Shown one piece after another: positions 1 to 8,153 of a DNA stretch of 47,950 nucleotides; position 1 is the first letter of the stretch; each line of letters begins with the position of its first letter. The DNA is from Firmicutes bacterium UBA5486 (GTDB lineage Bacteria; Bacillota; UBA4882; UBA10575), in assembly GCA_002427045.1 (NCBI GenBank), contig DIPO01000006.1:5700-53649 (forward strand). The letters run 5' to 3'. The notes under the pieces were generated by a model that did not search any database, was not told the DNA's origin, and saw only the letters and a program-made list of their open reading frames with translations. The position numbers and the translations under genes were made by a program.

Positions 1-64
1 TCAATGACAACGCAAAAAGCCCAGCTAAATTAGGAAGGTGTGTAAAGTGAGTTATATAACTGAG

Positions 65-105
65 GGAATTACATAATTACTTAAATAATTGAATTATGCA
101 ATTCT
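65..105. repeat. Short hairpin copy of the GGAATTGCATAATT repeat family
   Basis: Positions 65-78 read GGAATTACATAATT and 92-105 read AATTATGCAATTCT. These are inverted copies of each other with two mismatches around a 13-nt spacer. The ends match the termini of the longer elements at 1295, 15856, 19012 and 21409, so this looks like a minimal or internally deleted member of the family. It lies just downstream of the leftward GNAT gene. The rest of 1-136 shows no gene. Confidence 0.75.
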
Positions 106-136
106 AAACTCCTTAATTTGAGACAAAAGTATAAAC

Positions 137-1270
137 TTAAAGTGCTTTCTTATAGATACGGTAGGTTTTATAGTGTAATCCACCGGCTCTTTCGGCATCA
201 CGCCGCATTGGCATATTCAGTTCACCGATGGTGGAGCCTTCTCCATAAGTAAAACCAAGCTCTTTGGCTTTGAGCAGTAGGTGATAAAAGATGGTTCCAG
301 AGACTCCTTTTTTTCTAAACTCTGGAATTACAAAGAGAATAAACACTCTAGCTCCTGAGATCTGATGACGATTTAAAAGGAATTTAGCCCAACCCATAGG
401 GAAAAGGCGTCCATTGAGTTGCTGTAAAACTTTATTGTAATCCGGTAAAGTGACGGCAAACCCGATTGGTTCCCCTTTAAGACTTCGGGCAATCGGAATT
501 AATTCAGGAACAGCTAGATCTTTCATTTTTGAAGCTATAACCCTAAGTTCCTCGATGTTTGGGGGTGAAAAGTCTTCCCAGTCTTCAGGGATTGCTTTTT
601 CTAAAATATAATTGATATCCACCAATTCACTATCCAGTTGCGAGAGATTAAGTATATCCACCTGAAAACCGTATTTTCTTTGAGCGTAGTTTACTACCCG
701 CTCCATTTTTTTGGTGTCAATTTTTTTCAGGTTGTAATGATAAGCAAAAAGGTCAATATCTTTAACAAAACCAGTCTTTTCAAAATAATTGGCATACTCC
801 GGAGGATTATAAGAATTCATTAACACTGGAGGCGAGTCGAATCCCCAAATCAAAAGCCCCCGGAAGTCATCCCCTTTGGTAGGTGAGACTGGCCCTTTTA
901 CTAAATCTACTTCTATTTCTAATGATTTGAGCCATTCACAAGCATGATGAAGAAGAAGAATAGCTGCTTCTTCATTACAGGATTCAAAAAGTGAAATGTA
1001 ACCTTCATTTTTAACTTCAGTTTGATTTAGCACCTGATCAACCCCGACTAGTAACCGACTCAATGGCCTTCCTACAGAATCACAGGCTAAGAAGAGCCGG
1101 CATCTTCCTTTACTTAGTAAAGGATTGAATCTGGGATCCAGTTTTCTTTTCAAATCACTAAGTAATGGGGGAACCCAATTGGGATCTTCTTTGTAGATAT
1201 TCCAAGGTAATAAGAGAAACTCCCGCATATCTCTTCTGGTCAGCACAGGTTTAATGGAAATATTATCCAT
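137..1270 (-). CDS. YghO-like GNAT-family N-acetyltransferase, substrate unknown
   Basis: This is a 377-residue cytoplasmic protein with no signal peptide. The first part carries features I associate with YghO-like proteins: an early NWVPPL motif (about residues 31-36), a GPVSPTKGD segment and a YNPPEYANYFEKTGF segment. The last third looks like a GNAT acyl-CoA fold, with PEFRKKGVSGTIFYHLL as the pyrophosphate-binding turn and a closing segment ending AGGLHYKTYRIYKK. The ATG start is preceded by a strong GGAGGGG Shine-Dalgarno. It is monocistronic and diverges from the amidase gene, with a 284-bp repeat element between them. Known YghO-like proteins have no firm substrate, so only the acyltransferase fold is claimed. 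Confidence 0.75.
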   Translation of the reverse strand: MDNISIKPVLTRRDMREFLLLPWNIYKEDPNWVPPLLSDLKRKLDPRFNPLLSKGRCRLFLACDSVGRPLSRLLVGVDQVLNQTEVKNEGYISLFESCNEEAAILLLHHACEWLKSLEIEVDLVKGPVSPTKGDDFRGLLIWGFDSPPVLMNSYNPPEYANYFEKTGFVKDIDLFAYHYNLKKIDTKKMERVVNYAQRKYGFQVDILNLSQLDSELVDINYILEKAIPEDWEDFSPPNIEELRVIASKMKDLAVPELIPIARSLKGEPIGFAVTLPDYNKVLQQLNGRLFPMGWAKFLLNRHQISGARVFILFVIPEFRKKGVSGTIFYHLLLKAKELGFTYGEGSTIGELNMPMRRDAERAGGLHYKTYRIYKKAL

Positions 1271-1294
1271 TAGAACCCCTCCAATTATTATTTA

Positions 1295-1578
1295 GGAATT
1301 ACATAATTTATATATATAGAATTCAACCACATAATATTGCTCGCCCCGCTAATGATGGTCTAATCTCTATATTTATCTTCGATACACAATAAACTCTGAT
1401 GGAAGCGATGTCATTGGAAATTAGATAACTCGCTCGAAATAAAATGAAACGCTTTATCTAGTTATGAGCCCACTAGCCTAGTCTAGCTGGATACGTGAAA
1501 GCAAGAAAATATCGGAATTAGCTATATAGGTTGTCATTCAACACGAGTGATGAGCTACGAGATGAATTATGCAATTCC
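1295..1578. repeat. 284-bp MITE-like element with GGAATTACATAATT / AATTATGCAATTCC ends
   Basis: The left end 1295-1308 (GGAATTACATAATT) and right end 1565-1578 (AATTATGCAATTCC) form near-perfect terminal inverted repeats. After the left end comes ATTCAACCAC, then ATATTGCTCGCC, which is also found in the copies at 15856 and, in reverse complement, at 25412. The copy is longer than the usual about 105 bp, so it may contain an insertion. No convincing gene is seen inside. It fills most of the gap between the divergent GNAT and amidase genes. Confidence 0.8.
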
Positions 1579-1744
1579 CTTATATTCTGCAATAATTTGC
1601 ATTCTTGTTACATTGATTATAAACTTTTTGGTTGGTTTGGTCAAATAGGGGAAATTTGGGTTTTTACGACTTGGATTCTGCAAATTACTTCTATTTACCT
1701 ATTAGGTATCATACTTTTATAAAAGATATCCGGAGGTGGTTATT

Positions 1745-3013
1745 ATGGTAAGTAACAGGTTTTTCACAGTAAATATTGTATTCCGGAGGGAATATTTCTT
1801 TGTAATCTTAATCTTTTTAGTAGTAGGGTTTTTCTATGGCTGGTTAAAAACGGACAAAAAAATTCCAACAACAACCCTTCTGCCATCAGCTATTTCTGGG
1901 AAAACAATAGTAATTGATGCCGGCCATGGAGGGCGGGATCCAGGGGCAATTGGACGGACTGGCCTTAAGGAGAAAGATGTAAATCTGGATATTGCGGTCA
2001 GATTGAAAAAATACTTTTCCCGGGTTGGGGTTTATGTGATTATGACTAGAGAAGAAGATCTTGATTATGGAGGGGAAAATGGAGCAACGAATCTTTCAAA
2101 GAAACGGCGGGACCTTGTCTATCGGGTAAAGATGGCTAACAATAGTAAGGCGGATCTGTTATTAAGTATTCATGTAAATAGTTTTCCCCAGTCCATTTGG
2201 TCTGGTGCCCAGTGCTTTTATGATAGTAAAAACTCTAAAAGTAAGTTATTAGCTGAGGCGATCCAAAGAAGTCTGGTTACCAAACTAGGGCCAAACCGGC
2301 GGAAGGCTAAAAGTGCTGATTATATGATCTTAAAAAATACCAATATGCCATCTGTTACGGTTGAGGTAGGTTTTATCTCTAATCCCCGTGAGGAAGAATT
2401 TTTGGCTGATGCTGAATACCGGGAAAAGTTAGCAGCAGCAATTTTTTATGGGACTGCGGAATATCTTTCAGAGCAAGTTACAGAGAGCCCCAGTCCAGTC
2501 ATAGCGGGGAAAAACCAAAGAGGAAAGGTCTATCCAAAGCCGCCTCCTTCTCCACTTTCTCCCGGAACGGCTCGCCTGTTTTTTGCTACGCCAAATAATG
2601 AAGATTTGGAGTTTTATCCAGAAGAAAGAGAGATTGCTGGGCTGGAAAAAGGAAAAAATCTTGAGAGTGGGAAAAAAATTCTGGAAGAGCTGCTCAGAGG
2701 CCCGGGGGAAGGTAGTGCCCTGTTGCCTTGTCTACCACCGGGGGATTGGATCAGAAGTATCCGGCTGGAGGGCAAAAGAGCAATTATTGATCTTAGCTCT
2801 GAATTGGGGGAGATAATCGATGGGGGAGGGGCTTCGGAATTGATGGCTATTTATAGTCTGGTTAATACTTTAGCGATCAATCTGGAGTTAGAAGAAGTAA
2901 TAATTTTGGTAGATGGCGAAAAAAGCTCTACTTTAGGTGGACATTTTTTACTGGATGAACCTTTAACCCCAAGGCCGGAACTTGCGGAGACAGAAGATTT
3001 GTCTAAAGAATAA
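1745..3013 (+). CDS. N-acetylmuramoyl-L-alanine amidase (CwlD-type) fused to a GerMN domain
   Basis: This is a 422-residue exported or membrane-anchored cell-wall hydrolase that cleaves the bond between MurNAc and the peptide stem. Residues 17-34 are a single N-terminal membrane segment. The Amidase_3 domain (about 53-245) shows zinc ligands His61 (in DAGHGG), Glu76 and His143 (in SIHVNS) and catalytic Glu207 (in VEVGF). After a proline-rich linker, a GerMN domain (about 275-405) follows, with a typical RLFFATPN start and a GPGEGS turn. GerMN domains occur in spore germination and septal proteins, and CwlD acts on spore cortex. A sporulation role is plausible but no spore gene lies nearby. 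The ATG at 1745 is chosen because CCGGAGGTGG lies six bases upstream; a GTG at 1736 overlaps that site. Confidence 0.9.
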   Translation: MVSNRFFTVNIVFRREYFFVILIFLVVGFFYGWLKTDKKIPTTTLLPSAISGKTIVIDAGHGGRDPGAIGRTGLKEKDVNLDIAVRLKKYFSRVGVYVIMTREEDLDYGGENGATNLSKKRRDLVYRVKMANNSKADLLLSIHVNSFPQSIWSGAQCFYDSKNSKSKLLAEAIQRSLVTKLGPNRRKAKSADYMILKNTNMPSVTVEVGFISNPREEEFLADAEYREKLAAAIFYGTAEYLSEQVTESPSPVIAGKNQRGKVYPKPPPSPLSPGTARLFFATPNNEDLEFYPEEREIAGLEKGKNLESGKKILEELLRGPGEGSALLPCLPPGDWIRSIRLEGKRAIIDLSSELGEIIDGGGASELMAIYSLVNTLAINLELEEVIILVDGEKSSTLGGHFLLDEPLTPRPELAETEDLSKE

Positions 3014-3086
3014 TAGTTTGATTAAAATAGGTGGTGTTTTGGTTTGATAAATGATTCCAAAATTGTAGAACAATGCTTTGTGTAGA

Positions 3087-3595
3087 TTATTCAATAAATA
3101 CCGCTGAGTACCAGTTTTGCTGCTGGTGCCCATTTTTTAATGTTTCAAGTGGGAGCTCAAATTGATGTACAGTACGAAAAACATCAATACCAACACTATG
3201 AAAAGCGGGCCGCGCTTTTTTAGGATTAAGACAGTCCTTTCCCTTGAAACCGGCACATTCGGAACAGATTGCACAATCACTTAAGGAAAAGGCAAAATAA
3301 TAGCCATGAAGAAAGGCTTCCCTTTCAATGGCGAATGAAACGTCTTGGGAGATTTTTTTATCAGTAGAATGGATAATAATCCCCCATGAATACTCTTCAA
3401 ATACTTTCCGATATTCCCAGGGTTTTAAAGAGCCGGGCCGCGAAGGGCAAGTATGTCCTTTTCCCCAGTCAGAACAACCATACATGCATTTTAAAATGGT
3501 CCGGGAATCAAAGACAATCTCATTGATAGCAAATAAAACAGCATGCTCTGCCCCAAGTTCCAGGGCTTTTTAATGTAATAATCTTTATCTTTCAT
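3087..3595 (-). pseudogene. DUF2284 predicted metal-binding protein, broken by a one-base frameshift
   Basis: The intact downstream frame gives a cysteine-rich protein of DUF2284 type. It has CMYGCSDWGKGHTCP near the front, then a second cluster CAICSECAGFKGKDC, and ends WYSAVFIE. The front lies in another frame: an ATG at 3595 with an AGGGAG Shine-Dalgarno encodes MKDKDYYIKK, after which ALELGAEHAVLFAINEIVFD continues in the shifted frame. One extra A in the A5 run (T5 on the plus strand, 3567-3571) would join both parts into about 169 residues, the usual family size. This is either a homopolymer sequencing error or a young pseudogene. The family may bind a metal or an Fe-S cluster. It is convergent with the amidase gene. 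Confidence 0.75.
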
Positions 3596-3738
3596 TCTAT
3601 TTTCTCCCTTAAAAATATAATAGCTAAAGATAAAATGATTATATCATAGATTAAGGGATTGCAAAATGCAATTGTTTGGAGTGATTACATTATAAGCGAC
3701 CTTACATTTGCACCTTACAAATCACACAGGATATAAAA

Positions 3739-3763
3739 AAAAGAGGGGAAATCCCCTCTTTAA
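3739..3763 (-). terminator. Rho-independent terminator of groES-groEL
   Basis: On the minus strand, AAGAGGGGA and TCCCCTCTT form a nine-pair stem with a very short loop, followed by a run of eight T. It begins a few bases after the groEL stop codon. Confidence 0.9.
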
Positions 3764-3766
3764 CTT

Positions 3767-5401
3767 TTAATAATCCATGCCCATTCCCATTCCGGGGTTA
3801 GCAGGCATAGCTGGCTGCTCTTTCTCCGGAAGATCAGCAATCAAGCACTCAGTAGTGAGTAACATACTGGCAATGCTGGCGGCATTCTGGAGAGCACTAC
3901 GGGTAACCTTTGCGGGGTCAACAATACCTGCTTTCAGCATATCCACAAATTCACCGGTCATGGCATTGTAACCTTGGCCTTTAGGCAGGTTAAGTACTTT
4001 TTCGGCAACTACAGATCCTTCAGCACCAGCGTTATTAGCGATCTGTTTAATTGGTTCTGTCAAAGCCCTGCGGACAATGGAAATACCGGTTGCGATATCA
4101 TCGTTTTCCTGCTTTTGCAGTTCATCAAGGGCGGGAGAGATCTGAAGCAGAGCTACTCCACCACCTGGGACAATCCCTTCTTCTACTGCGGCACGCGTAG
4201 CAGAGAGGGCATCTTCAATCCGGTGTTTCTTCTCTTTCATCTCGGTTTCAGTAGCAGCACCAACTTGAATTACAGCTACACCACCGGCCAGTTTAGCTAA
4301 TCTTTCCTGGAGTTTCTCTTTGTCATAATCAGAAGTGGTATCTTCGATCTCTAGTTTGATCTGGCTAATCCGGTTTTTAATATCCTGAGAAGTACCTTTA
4401 CCATCAACGATGGTGGTCTCTTCTTTGGTGATTTTAACTTGACGGGCTTGACCAAGCATCTCAATAGAAGTATTCTCTAGAGTCATTCCTACATCCTCAG
4501 AGATGACCTGTCCGCCGGTAACAATAGCGATATCACTGAGCATTGCTTTTCTTCTGTCACCAAACCCAGGTGCTTTAACGCCTACTACATTGAGAGTACC
4601 ACGGAGTTTGTTTACTACCAAAGTAGCAAGCGCTTCACCCTCGATATCTTCGGCAATAATCAGAAGTGGTTTTCCTCTTTGTACAACCTTCTCCAGGATG
4701 GGGAGGAGGTCTTTGATTAATGTAATTTTCTTATCAGTAATCAGAATATAGGGATCATCGAGCACTGCTTCCATCCGCTCGGAATCAGTAACCATGTATG
4801 GAGAGATATAACCCCGGTCAAAGAGCATCCCTTCCACTACTTCAAGGTTGGTTCCCATAGTTTTGGATTCTTCTACAGTAATAACGCCATCTTTACCGAC
4901 TTTCTCCATAGCTTCGGCAATCAGGCTTCCGATTTCTTCGTCAGAAGCGGAAATAGAAGCGACCTGAGTAATTGACTCTTTCTTATCCACTGGTTTGCTT
5001 ATGTTCTTAATCTCATCAACAATGGATTGAACGGCTTTTTCGATCCCTTTCTTAAGGATCATGGGGTTTGCACCCGCAGCTACGTTTTTCAAACCTTCTC
5101 TTACCATAGCTTGAGCCAGTAAGGTAGCAGTAGTAGTACCATCACCAGCGATATCATTGGTCTTGGTAGCTACTTCTTTAGCTAATTGAGCACCCATGTT
5201 TTCAAAGGGGTCTTCAAGTTCAATCTCTTTAGCAATGGTAACACCATCATTAGTAATGGTAGGAGAACCGTACTTTCTCTCCAATACTACATTTCGGCCT
5301 TTAGGGCCGAGAGTTATTTTAACTGCATCAGCCAGTTTATTAACGCCACGCTCTAAAGCATGACGTGCTTCTTCGGTAAAAATAATTTGTTTACCAGCCA
5401 T
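3767..5401 (-). CDS. groL: Chaperonin GroEL (Hsp60)
   Basis: This is the large subunit of the ATP-driven folding chamber, 544 residues, the standard length. Typical family blocks are present: KITLGPKGRNVVLE near the start, AGDGTTTAT at the ATP site, KVGKDGVITVEES in the intermediate region, APGFGDRRKAML in the apical domain, and EEGIVPGGGVALL near the C-terminus. The protein ends in a short GMGMGM-type tail. It follows groES by 56 bp with AAGGAAGGTG before its ATG, so the two are one operon under the CIRCE-bearing promoter at 5774-5841 and share the terminator at 3739-3763. Nothing is unusual. Confidence 0.98.
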   Translation of the reverse strand: MAGKQIIFTEEARHALERGVNKLADAVKITLGPKGRNVVLERKYGSPTITNDGVTIAKEIELEDPFENMGAQLAKEVATKTNDIAGDGTTTATLLAQAMVREGLKNVAAGANPMILKKGIEKAVQSIVDEIKNISKPVDKKESITQVASISASDEEIGSLIAEAMEKVGKDGVITVEESKTMGTNLEVVEGMLFDRGYISPYMVTDSERMEAVLDDPYILITDKKITLIKDLLPILEKVVQRGKPLLIIAEDIEGEALATLVVNKLRGTLNVVGVKAPGFGDRRKAMLSDIAIVTGGQVISEDVGMTLENTSIEMLGQARQVKITKEETTIVDGKGTSQDIKNRISQIKLEIEDTTSDYDKEKLQERLAKLAGGVAVIQVGAATETEMKEKKHRIEDALSATRAAVEEGIVPGGGVALLQISPALDELQKQENDDIATGISIVRRALTEPIKQIANNAGAEGSVVAEKVLNLPKGQGYNAMTGEFVDMLKAGIVDPAKVTRSALQNAASIASMLLTTECLIADLPEKEQPAMPANPGMGMGMDY

Positions 5402-5457
5402 AATTTCACCTTCCTTAATAAATTACAATATTTCTTAATTCTTTAGAGGTTTAATTC

Positions 5458-5748
5458 TTACTCTGCCAGAATAGCTAGAACATCACTTTCTTTTAGAACC
5501 ATGTATTCTTCGCCATCAAGTTTTACTTCAGTCCCGGCGTATTTGGCAAACAAGACTTTGTCGCCTACTTTTACTTCAAGAGGGACTTTCTCGCCATTTT
5601 CCAGAATTTTACCTGTTCCTACTGCTAAAATTTCACCTATTTGTGGTTTTTCCTTGGCAGTATCCGGAAGAACGATCCCGCTCTTTGTTTTCTCTTCACT
5701 CTCCAAGACTTTAATAACGATTCTTTCTCCTAATGGTTTAATATTCAT
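5458..5748 (-). CDS. groS: Co-chaperonin GroES (Hsp10)
   Basis: This 96-residue cap of the GroEL chamber starts MNIKPLGERIVIKVLE and contains the GDKVLFAKYAGTEVK block typical of the family. The mobile loop (about residues 17-34, around KTKSGIVLPD) is intact. The ATG at 5748 is chosen because GAGGAGGGAG sits at the proper distance upstream; an in-frame TTG 15 bases earlier overlaps that site. It is the first gene of the groES-groEL operon. Confidence 0.97.
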   Translation of the reverse strand: MNIKPLGERIVIKVLESEEKTKSGIVLPDTAKEKPQIGEILAVGTGKILENGEKVPLEVKVGDKVLFAKYAGTEVKLDGEEYMVLKESDVLAILAE

Positions 5749-5773
5749 TTTCTCCCTCCTCAAAGATTAATTA

Positions 5774-5800
5774 TTAGCACTCACCTTTGATGAGTGCTAA
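5774..5800. promoter_or_regulatory. CIRCE operator (HrcA binding site)
   Basis: TTAGCACTC at 5774-5782 and GAGTGCTAA at 5792-5800 form the exact nine-base inverted repeat with a nine-base spacer known as CIRCE. It lies between the groES start and the promoter at 5813-5841, where HrcA would repress transcription until heat stress. No hrcA gene is in the window. Confidence 0.97.
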
Positions 5801-5812
5801 TCTCTAAAAATA

Positions 5813-5841
5813 ATTTTAGTTACCTCTCTTGAAAAATGCAA
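5813..5841 (-). promoter_or_regulatory. Sigma-A-type promoter of groES-groEL
   Basis: On the minus strand a TTGCAT -35 box (5841-5836) and a TAAAAT -10 box (5818-5813) are separated by exactly 17 bases. The start of transcription should fall just before the CIRCE element. The stretch 5842-6113 between this promoter and the tRNA promoter is AT-rich and shows no gene or clear structure. Confidence 0.75.
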
Positions 5842-6113
5842 GGAACAAAAGCCTTACTCTAAAGCTAAATATAAGCAAAAAACCCAACTAATAAAGAATG
5901 TCTCCAAAATACTCCATAAAACTGACTAATTTGCCTTAATTCTTCTTATTGCTAAAAACCATACCTTATTTTACCGTTGCGTGACCTAATTTATACAATT
6001 AATATACAATTCTCCGAAATTTATTAGGAAGAAAACTTTAAAAATTTGTGAAATTAAAAGTTAACCTTGTTAAAATAGGGGGAAGATAGAAGAAACTTAT
6101 CATGTAAATACCC

Positions 6114-6142
6114 TTTACAAGTTAAACTTTTTAGGCTATAAT
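6114..6142 (+). promoter_or_regulatory. Promoter of tRNA-Leu
   Basis: TTTACA (6114-6119) and TATAAT (6137-6142) are separated by 17 bases and end 12 bases before the tRNA. Confidence 0.85.
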
Positions 6143-6154
6143 ATTTTCTACAGT

Positions 6155-6242
6155 GCCGAAGTGGTGGAACTGGCAGACGCGCTGCGTTCAGGGCGCAGTG
6201 GGAGTAACTCCCATGCGGGTTCAAATCCCGCCTTCGGCACCA
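6155..6242 (+). tRNA. tRNA-Leu (anticodon CAG), CCA encoded
   Basis: The acceptor stem GCCGAAG pairs with CTTCGGC. The anticodon stem CTGCG/CGCAG encloses the loop TTCAGGG, giving anticodon CAG (leucine, CUG codons). A long variable arm (GGGAG/CTCCC) marks a class II tRNA, and the T-arm GCGGGTTCAAATCCCGC is canonical. The discriminator A and the CCA end are encoded in the DNA (6239-6242). Confidence 0.97.
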
Positions 6243-6257
6243 AACACAAACATTTAA

Positions 6258-6286
6258 TCCTTCGTTCTTGTAACGAGGGTTTTTTG
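6258..6286 (+). terminator. Terminator after tRNA-Leu
   Basis: CCTTCGTT and AACGAGGG form a stem around a short loop and are followed by TTTTTTGTTTTTT. The tRNA is therefore a single-gene transcript. Confidence 0.85.
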
Positions 6287-6367
6287 TTTTTTACGGAGAA
6301 ATATATTTTAAGGCTTGTCCTAGTGTTAGAGTTTTGTTAAACTGGATACTAGGAGGAGGTGACAAAG

Positions 6368-6784
6368 ATGGAAAATAATGCATTAGAGTTAATAACAAGG
6401 ATGTATGATGATTTAACTATTAGATTAGATTCAATAGAGACCAAATTAGATAAAAAAGCTGATAAAGATGATGTGGCCCGTATAGAGACCGATGTAGCAG
6501 GAATTCAAGGTAAAATAACTTGTATAGAGTCTGATGTAGCGGGAATTCAAGGTAAAATAACTTGTATAGAGTCTGATGTTGCAGCAATTAAAGGTAATAT
6601 TACTGGTATTAAAGATGATATTATCCGCTTAGAAAATAAGCTTGATACTAATTCGAAAGCATTATTTGATGGCTATCAACAAACGTATGAAAAGCTTGAA
6701 AATCTGGAAGAAAAGGTTGATAACATCTTTATTAAAGTAGAAAGACATGATTCTGAAATAAAATTATTAAAGAGTAGCAGGTAA
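6368..6784 (+). CDS. Small coiled-coil protein with 14-residue tandem repeats, function unknown
   Basis: I do not recognise this 138-residue protein. It is almost entirely predicted coiled coil, rich in Asp, Glu, Lys and Ile with heptad spacing, and has no signal peptide or membrane segment. A 42-bp unit is repeated: 6491-6532 and 6533-6574 differ at one base, and 6575-6616 is a diverged third copy. Each unit encodes 14 residues (DVAGIQGKITCIES), exactly two heptads, so copy changes would lengthen the coil without breaking register. The ATG at 6368 follows AGGAGGAGGTG at good spacing; the GTG at 6359 lies within that site. It stands alone between the tRNA terminator and the hairpin at 6840-6862. 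Confidence 0.7.
   Translation: MENNALELITRMYDDLTIRLDSIETKLDKKADKDDVARIETDVAGIQGKITCIESDVAGIQGKITCIESDVAAIKGNITGIKDDIIRLENKLDTNSKALFDGYQQTYEKLENLEEKVDNIFIKVERHDSEIKLLKSSR
6491..6616 (+). repeat. Three tandem 42-bp units inside the coiled-coil gene
   Basis: Units 1 and 2 are 41/42 identical; unit 3 is clearly related but diverged. Near-identity at the DNA level points to recent duplication by slippage or unequal recombination. Confidence 0.9.
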
Positions 6785-6839
6785 CTAAGGAAATTGTATA
6801 GTTACGAATTATTTAGTAATATATGTTAATATTATAGGT

Positions 6840-6862
6840 GGGAGCAATGGGCTCCTTTTTTA
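6840..6862 (+). terminator. Probable terminator after the coiled-coil gene
   Basis: GGAGC and GCTCC pair around a short loop and are followed by TTTTTTATTT. The stem is short, so strength is uncertain. The rest of 6785-7099 holds the repeat relic at 6866 and no gene. Confidence 0.65.
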
Positions 6863-6865
6863 TTT

Positions 6866-6900
6866 GAGGGAGTAATTACCTTAACTGTATATTTGACCAC
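6866..6900 (+). repeat. Truncated end of the repeat family (second sequence type)
   Basis: GAGGG, then TAATTACCTTAACTGTATA, then TTTGACC matches the reverse complement of 19411-19447 except that about seven bases of the terminal motif (AATTGCA) are missing. A more diverged copy of the same end lies at 21223. No right-hand partner is evident before 7100. Confidence 0.6.
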
Positions 6901-7099
6901 TTAGGAAAGGCCTTTAAAGGACATAATAAAGGGTATTTTACAAGAGAGTATAAAGTATAAATGGGTTTTTATAAAGAAGTTATGAAGATCTGATGGGGAA
7001 TTTGTAAAGTTTGTCATTTAAGGAACAATGCAGATTTACTATCGTTAATTTTGGTGAAATCAAATAATTTTATAGTTCTTAAATTAGGAGGGGTAAGGA

Positions 7100-8149
7100 T
7101 TGTTTAAGAAAAAAACTTTTCTCCTTTTTATGCTTCTAGTCTTTGGCTTTTCACAGGTTAGTTTAGGGGCAGAGATTCGCAAGCTTAGTTTAGAAGAAGC
7201 CTGGGATATGGGTTTACAGTCCAATTATGAGCTTAAAATTGCAGAGCTTAGGCTGGAAAATGCCAGATTAGATTCTGAAAAGAATAAAGCAGATAATATC
7301 TTGGCTGCTTCCAGGTATTCAGATTTACAAGTTGAGATGAATCTAATTCAGGCAGAGTCTAATTATACTCAGACTAAGGATCAGGTGCTACTAACGATTG
7401 CCCAGAAGTATTTGGAGATTTTAAAAACAAAACAGGAAAGAAAATTGAAGAAAAAACAAGTTGAGTATGAAGAAAAATCATTAAAAGATTTGGAGATTCA
7501 GGTAGAGAAGGGGTACAAGACCCGGATTGAGCTGCTTCGACAAGAAAATACATACCATAATGCTCTTTTGTCTCTGAAAAAAGTGGAAGATAATTATTAT
7601 CAATTATCTCGCGATTTTAAAGCAAAATTAGGATTAAAAGGAAACTCAGAAATAGAATTAGTTGAAGTACCTACTCCAGCTAGTTGGTATTTTCATGAAG
7701 AAGAAGCTGTTGAACTAGCGATAAAGAATAGTTTAGCGCTTAAAGCTTTAAATCTACAGATCGAAATGGCGAAGATTGAAGTGGAACGCGCAAAGGTTAA
7801 TCTTCAAGTGGAGTGGGAACAGAAAAAACTAGAGAATAATCTTGATTTAGCCGTGCTTAATGAAGAACAAACCAGATGGGAACTGATTAATTCTGTTTAC
7901 AAACAATATACCTCTGTTAGCCAGGCTAAGGAGGAACTTACTTTAAATCGTACACATTTAGCGATGGTCAAGAAAAATTATCAATTAGTTCAGCAGCAAC
8001 AAAAGGCAGGTTTAATTAGTCAGCTGGAGCAGATTTCAGCAGAAGTAGAGCTTCTGCAGGCTGAATATCAAGCCCAGATTGCTGTAGCCAGTTTTTATCA
8101 GGAAAAATGGAAGTTACAACAAGTGCTCGGTTTTGAGCTGGAGGTGTGA
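7100..8149 (+). CDS. TolC-family outer-membrane-efflux-like protein lacking the barrel segments
   Basis: This 349-residue exported protein is the first gene of the efflux operon. A signal peptide (about residues 1-23, cleaved after SLG) leads into two helical repeats typical of TolC proteins: LSLEEAWDMGLQSNYELK starts the first and EEAVELAIKNSLALKALN the second. Both long helix pairs are present. The stretches between the paired helices, where TolC proteins have about 60-100 residues of beta strands, are reduced to a few residues (around DSEKNKADNILAASRYSD and around EVERAKVNLQVEWEQKK). The total is about 100 residues below the usual 430-490. It starts with TTG after AGGAGGGG. The next gene, a fuller TolC homologue, begins four bases after its stop. 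Possible roles are a periplasmic tunnel extension, a mixed trimer partner, or a degenerate paralogue. Confidence 0.8.
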   Translation: MFKKKTFLLFMLLVFGFSQVSLGAEIRKLSLEEAWDMGLQSNYELKIAELRLENARLDSEKNKADNILAASRYSDLQVEMNLIQAESNYTQTKDQVLLTIAQKYLEILKTKQERKLKKKQVEYEEKSLKDLEIQVEKGYKTRIELLRQENTYHNALLSLKKVEDNYYQLSRDFKAKLGLKGNSEIELVEVPTPASWYFHEEEAVELAIKNSLALKALNLQIEMAKIEVERAKVNLQVEWEQKKLENNLDLAVLNEEQTRWELINSVYKQYTSVSQAKEELTLNRTHLAMVKKNYQLVQQQQKAGLISQLEQISAEVELLQAEYQAQIAVASFYQEKWKLQQVLGFELEV

Positions 8150-8153
8150 CGGA

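Noticed and set aside
1531..1722. 63-codon ORF before the amidase gene with a hydrophobic end
   Set aside because: It starts inside the right end of the 284-bp repeat, lacks a Shine-Dalgarno and resembles nothing known.
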